A stretch of 7,460 nt of DNA from Clostridia bacterium (GTDB lineage: Bacteria; Bacillota; Clostridia; HGM11327), in assembly GCA_017935525.1 (NCBI GenBank), contig JAGBHJ010000080.1, positions 1 to 7,460 on the forward strand, in the 5' to 3' direction. The notes under the pieces were generated by a model, which was not told where the DNA came from, made no database searches, and worked only from the letters and a program-made list of their open reading frames with translations. The number at the start of each line of letters is the position of its first letter. The first letter of the stretch is position 1. Positions 4,420-7,460 of this stretch are shown here, in pieces. The translations under genes and the position numbers were made by a program.

Positions 4420-6960
4420 TTAAAAAGGGCGCTTCATGTACGGAGGCAGGTAGAGCCCATCCTCCTCGCCTGCAAATGCGTAGCCGTCAAGATAGTAGAA
4501 CTGGCTGCCAACGTCAATTCCCAAGGCTGTCAATTTATCCACGTTTTCCGCTGTCAAGGGGGAGTAGTACCGCGAACGGTCAAAATTGTCGTTGCGAGGG
4601 TCCTTGGCAGTTATCAAATGCATCTTTTTGGTGGAAAGCACGTAAATATTGTTCTTCAGCAGGGTGCCGTTTGTGTCACCGCGGCAGAGCAAAGGCCTTG
4701 CCCAGTAGCAGGATGACGATGAGAAAATAGCCACGTTGCCGTGGAATGCGGCATTTTCCAGCACTTGATCAGGAGAGATACCCAGCTGAAGAATGCAGGC
4801 ATCCTTAAGTATCTTTCTGTTGCCAAAATGATACCCTGCGTAGCCAAACAGATTGCCCGTAACGTTCATGTTGGATATCACCTTGTTGGAGGCGTAATTC
4901 CATATCTCCACGGGGGAGTTGGAATAAATTGCTGCGCAGTCGTCGATGACAATGTCGTTCATAACAGAGGTATCTCTGCTTGCACCCTGGGTGCTGAACG
5001 ATGCGTCAAGGCTTTGGTCAGCGTAGCAATGGTGTATGTATAAGCCGTCGCAATCACACCAATTCTGAAAGCCGCCGCCGTATATTGTGGAGCCACCCTG
5101 GATGGACCCGCCAATGCATTCAAACGTGCAGTGCTGAACGGTAAAATTCTTTACGTCGCTGACGCTTATACCAAAAGCACCGATGTAACGGAAGGACAAA
5201 TTGTCGATCATTACGTTTTTGGCGTGGCCGTAAAAGCCTGCGCCCCTCTTGGGGAATATGAATTTGGCGTACTTGGTGTTGGGGTCACCGTTGCAGTAAA
5301 CGTAAATGTGCTTGTCAGCCCAGTTGTGGAAGTATTCCAGCTCATTTTTGAGGCAATGGATGCCGTCAAACTTTATATTGCCGGAAACATAGGTGTCAAA
5401 CCCCGTTGTCACCAGCCCGATGTCCTCTGTTAATCCCTTGCCGCTGAATGGCTCCTCGGGCGTGGGTGCAAGCACCTTTATGCCGTAGCCCACCTTGCCG
5501 CTATGGTCTATGACTACCATGTTGCCAACGTCGCTGTATCCGGAATAATCCGTAGTTGGTGGCAGGTCAACGGGGGTATCCATGCGCCATATGTTGGGAT
5601 GCTCCGTTGGGGACCAGGTTGCATCGCCGTCATAATGCAGACAGTTGGTAAAAACGGGCTTTTGACCCTTGCCGTATGCGCCGTAGGTTACGCCGTCGGC
5701 AACGTTTACCACAAAATTGCCCGTGTAGCGGGTCTTCAGCTCTGCGTTGAATACGGAGCCCCTCTCAAAGAATACACCGTCGCCGGGCTTTGGCACGTGG
5801 CGATAGGTGGAGTAGGAGTCCATAGCGTTGTTTGTCACCACCAGCTTGGCGGGGGATCTCCACGGTGTTTGCGGAGAAAGACCGTCGTTGGCATCGTCAC
5901 CGTGTATGGATGAGATGTAGTAGCAGGTGCCCTCACTATCCTCGGGAGTCACCCCGGAGGCGGTAGAGAATATCTCTTTCTTTTTTGCGAGGATGCGCTT
6001 GTCGATCCTCTTTATCAGCTCGTCCGTGGCAGGGGTGTAGCTTGCCGTGGGCGCAGTTGCAGATCCGTCGTGCTTGTGGTTGTATGCCTCTGCCGACTCC
6101 CTTTGGGCAAAAAAGCCCACGTACTTTACCTCTGCAAATACGTTTGCGTTGGAACCAAACAGCTCAAAGCCAAACCGCAAATACCTTGTGTTGAGGGATT
6201 TAAGGTGAAGCTCCCTCAGTATGCCCGTGTCGTAGCTTTCGTATGGGTTTACGGTCAGATTGGCACGGATAATGCGGCGAATGGCGTCCTTTGTGTCAAA
6301 GAACAGCTCATAAAAGCCGTCAGCCTGCTTGGTGGAGTAGGGGTATATGCACTCCGTCATCACGGGGGATGATATTTTCAGCACGGGAGTACACAAGGAC
6401 ATGGTGTTTACCGCAATTCTGACACAGCCCAGCGCCGTGGAGGGAATACCTGCCGCCCTTTGCTCCACACCAACGTACCATGGCGGTGTGTGGGTGGGGT
6501 AGGGGGTAAATTCCATCATGCCCTCGGGGTTAAGTGATGAGGTCATGTTGCTGTAAACTGCGGCGGAGCTGCTTATCATTTGTTGCGGAGTTACCACAAA
6601 GCTGTCGCAGTCATTCTGCCCAACAAATTTGGCAAGCCTTGCGTACATAACGTTGGCATCCTCTTGGCTGAGCAGCTCTACGGGAAAAAACCTGTTCTTT
6701 TGGTCGTCCTGCATCACACCCATAAGGCTCATCAGCTCAACGCCGTATATATTCTCCTTTGCAATGCCGTCCTTGTCTATGTGATCCCTCGGAACCTCAA
6801 ATGGGATGGATGGCAAGCGGCAAAAGCCGTCAACAAATTCTGCGGCAAGCCTTGCCGCCACTTGCCTTGTGACGGGGCGCTTGGGGTCCCTTATTTTTGG
6901 CTTGTAGCCGAATATTTCTTCCAGAGTCGCAATAAACTCTGTGGATAAAACCGTATTCAT
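4420..6960 (-). CDS. Right-handed parallel beta-helix protein with SLH-like N-terminus
   Basis: The product is 846 aa from the ATG at 6960. Residues about 29-114 resemble degenerate S-layer homology modules: PVTRQVAARLAAEF, then a conserved-looking GV..D...FFP...L..ED block. Residues about 120-290 form a beta-rich region I do not recognise. A charged helical linker (about 313-332) leads to YYISSIHGDDANDGLSPQTPW (347-367), a typical opening of pectate-lyase-like beta-helix proteins. The coils are clearest at about 580-705, with repeated strand-turn units such as NVMIDNLSF, NFTVQHCTF, GLYIHHCYA and DIVIDDCAA. Family members are often polysaccharide lyases, glycosidases or epimerases; I cannot assign catalytic residues or substrate. 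I see no signal peptide. The ATG lies 4 nt after the upstream stop with no good Shine-Dalgarno, so translation is probably coupled; an alternative TTG at 6978 overlaps the upstream gene by 14 bp. Confidence 0.85.
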   Translation of the reverse strand: MNTVLSTEFIATLEEIFGYKPKIRDPKRPVTRQVAARLAAEFVDGFCRLPSIPFEVPRDHIDKDGIAKENIYGVELMSLMGVMQDDQKNRFFPVELLSQEDANVMYARLAKFVGQNDCDSFVVTPQQMISSSAAVYSNMTSSLNPEGMMEFTPYPTHTPPWYVGVEQRAAGIPSTALGCVRIAVNTMSLCTPVLKISSPVMTECIYPYSTKQADGFYELFFDTKDAIRRIIRANLTVNPYESYDTGILRELHLKSLNTRYLRFGFELFGSNANVFAEVKYVGFFAQRESAEAYNHKHDGSATAPTASYTPATDELIKRIDKRILAKKKEIFSTASGVTPEDSEGTCYYISSIHGDDANDGLSPQTPWRSPAKLVVTNNAMDSYSTYRHVPKPGDGVFFERGSVFNAELKTRYTGNFVVNVADGVTYGAYGKGQKPVFTNCLHYDGDATWSPTEHPNIWRMDTPVDLPPTTDYSGYSDVGNMVVIDHSGKVGYGIKVLAPTPEEPFSGKGLTEDIGLVTTGFDTYVSGNIKFDGIHCLKNELEYFHNWADKHIYVYCNGDPNTKYAKFIFPKRGAGFYGHAKNVMIDNLSFRYIGAFGISVSDVKNFTVQHCTFECIGGSIQGGSTIYGGGFQNWCDCDGLYIHHCYADQSLDASFSTQGASRDTSVMNDIVIDDCAAIYSNSPVEIWNYASNKVISNMNVTGNLFGYAGYHFGNRKILKDACILQLGISPDQVLENAAFHGNVAIFSSSSCYWARPLLCRGDTNGTLLKNNIYVLSTKKMHLITAKDPRNDNFDRSRYYSPLTAENVDKLTALGIDVGSQFYYLDGYAFAGEEDGLYLPPYMKRPF

Positions 6961-6964
6961 ATAA

Positions 6965-7453
6965 TTAACCGTTAACAACGAACGTCAAAGGTACAAATGC
7001 CTTTGTAATAAAGCCTGCAATGCTGATCTCTGCCACCACGGAATACTTGCCCTGTGTGAGACCGTGGGGTGTAAAGGTGAGCTTTGTGCTTGTGCGGTTA
7101 CTGCCGGAATTAAACTGGCGCACCGCCACGGGAGCAATGCTACCGCCAATATCCCACTCTGCGGGGCAATGGAGCTTGACCTCTGCCCAATATTGGAAGC
7201 TTTTTTTGTTCATAAACAAAAGCTCAAGCTGCTTTTCCTCGCCCTCCCTGATGGTGATCATATCGGGGGAGGATACGTACACGTTAAAGAACAGACAGCT
7301 TTCCTCTGCAATGACGTTATTGTCCCACATATAGGGGTATTTTACGTCGTTGTCCCTTGCGTTTATCCTTACCTCGCTGTTAAACAGATCATCACCCTTA
7401 AGGGTATGGATGGATATAGTGCCGCAGGAATCTATGGAAATATGATCGTTCAT
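6965..7453 (-). CDS. Beta-sandwich (Ig-like) domain protein, possibly 5'-partial
   Basis: From the ATG at 7453 the product is 162 aa. The frame has no stop before the window edge at 7460, so this may be the C-terminal end of a longer protein, and no ribosome binding site can be judged. Residues about 55-160 alternate hydrophobic and polar residues as in an Ig-like fold: a strand with VYVSSPDMITIREGEEKQLEL, a turn at PAEWDIG, and a final strand pair GKYSVVAEIS and VPLTFVV. This resembles C-terminal accessory domains of carbohydrate-active or ADP-ribosylglycohydrolase-type proteins, but I do not recognise a specific family. No signal peptide or catalytic motif is visible. It ends 4 nt before the ATG of the beta-helix gene, so the two form an operon and may act together. 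Confidence 0.7.
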   Translation of the reverse strand: MNDHISIDSCGTISIHTLKGDDLFNSEVRINARDNDVKYPYMWDNNVIAEESCLFFNVYVSSPDMITIREGEEKQLELLFMNKKSFQYWAEVKLHCPAEWDIGGSIAPVAVRQFNSGSNRTSTKLTFTPHGLTQGKYSVVAEISIAGFITKAFVPLTFVVNG

Positions 7454-7460
7454 AAATACT

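Noticed and set aside
4225..4730. 163- and 123-codon plus-strand frames spanning the convergent gap
   Set aside because: They cross the long hairpin and then run antisense to the beta-helix gene; no domain or translation signal is seen.

Overview
The window suggests a spore-forming, gut-type member of the Clostridia (Bacillota). The evidence is a complete cotJA-cotJB-cotJC spore-coat operon, a Gram-positive type lipoprotein with a purine-rich Shine-Dalgarno, mid-GC coding DNA with very AT-rich intergenic DNA, and intrinsic terminators with U-tracts. Palindromic GTAGG...CCTAC elements, which I recall as common in Oscillospiraceae-like genomes, point the same way. This placement is inference; no rRNA or marker gene is present.

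Layout. (1) Positions 1-331 hold no convincing gene. They hold a 71-bp direct repeat (1-71 and 236-306) and a double-hairpin palindrome (183-230), and the array ends beside the terminator of the cotJ operon. (2) Positions 334-1463, minus strand: cotJA, cotJB and cotJC, tightly packed, each with a visible ribosome binding site, ending at a strong intrinsic terminator. (3) Positions 1464-1913: a long AT-rich divergent intergenic region with a weakly supported cotJ promoter on one strand and an excellent vegetative promoter on the other. (4) Positions 1914-4154, plus strand: a very large (746 aa) solute-binding lipoprotein, monocistronic, with codon use typical of a very highly expressed gene and a dedicated terminator. 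(5) Positions 4155-4419: a convergent gap with two hairpins. (6) Positions 4420-7460, minus strand: a translationally coupled pair, a large right-handed beta-helix protein with an SLH-like N-terminus and, upstream of it, a beta-sandwich (Ig-like) protein that probably continues past the right edge.

How the parts fit. The lipoprotein would sit on the outer face of the membrane and capture a solute, probably a sugar or oligosaccharide, for an ABC importer; no permease or ATPase gene is in the window. The beta-helix protein resembles polysaccharide-acting enzymes and its neighbour resembles accessory domains of carbohydrate-active proteins. A carbohydrate theme is therefore plausible for the right half, but the two units converge and are not one operon. 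The cotJ operon is a sporulation locus unrelated to them. The most interesting signals are the leader of the lipoprotein gene (UP-like tract, extended -10 promoter, hairpin at the predicted 5' end), the repeat cluster next to cotJ, and the SLH/beta-helix protein with no visible secretion signal. I see no clear new defence, mobile or regulatory system.
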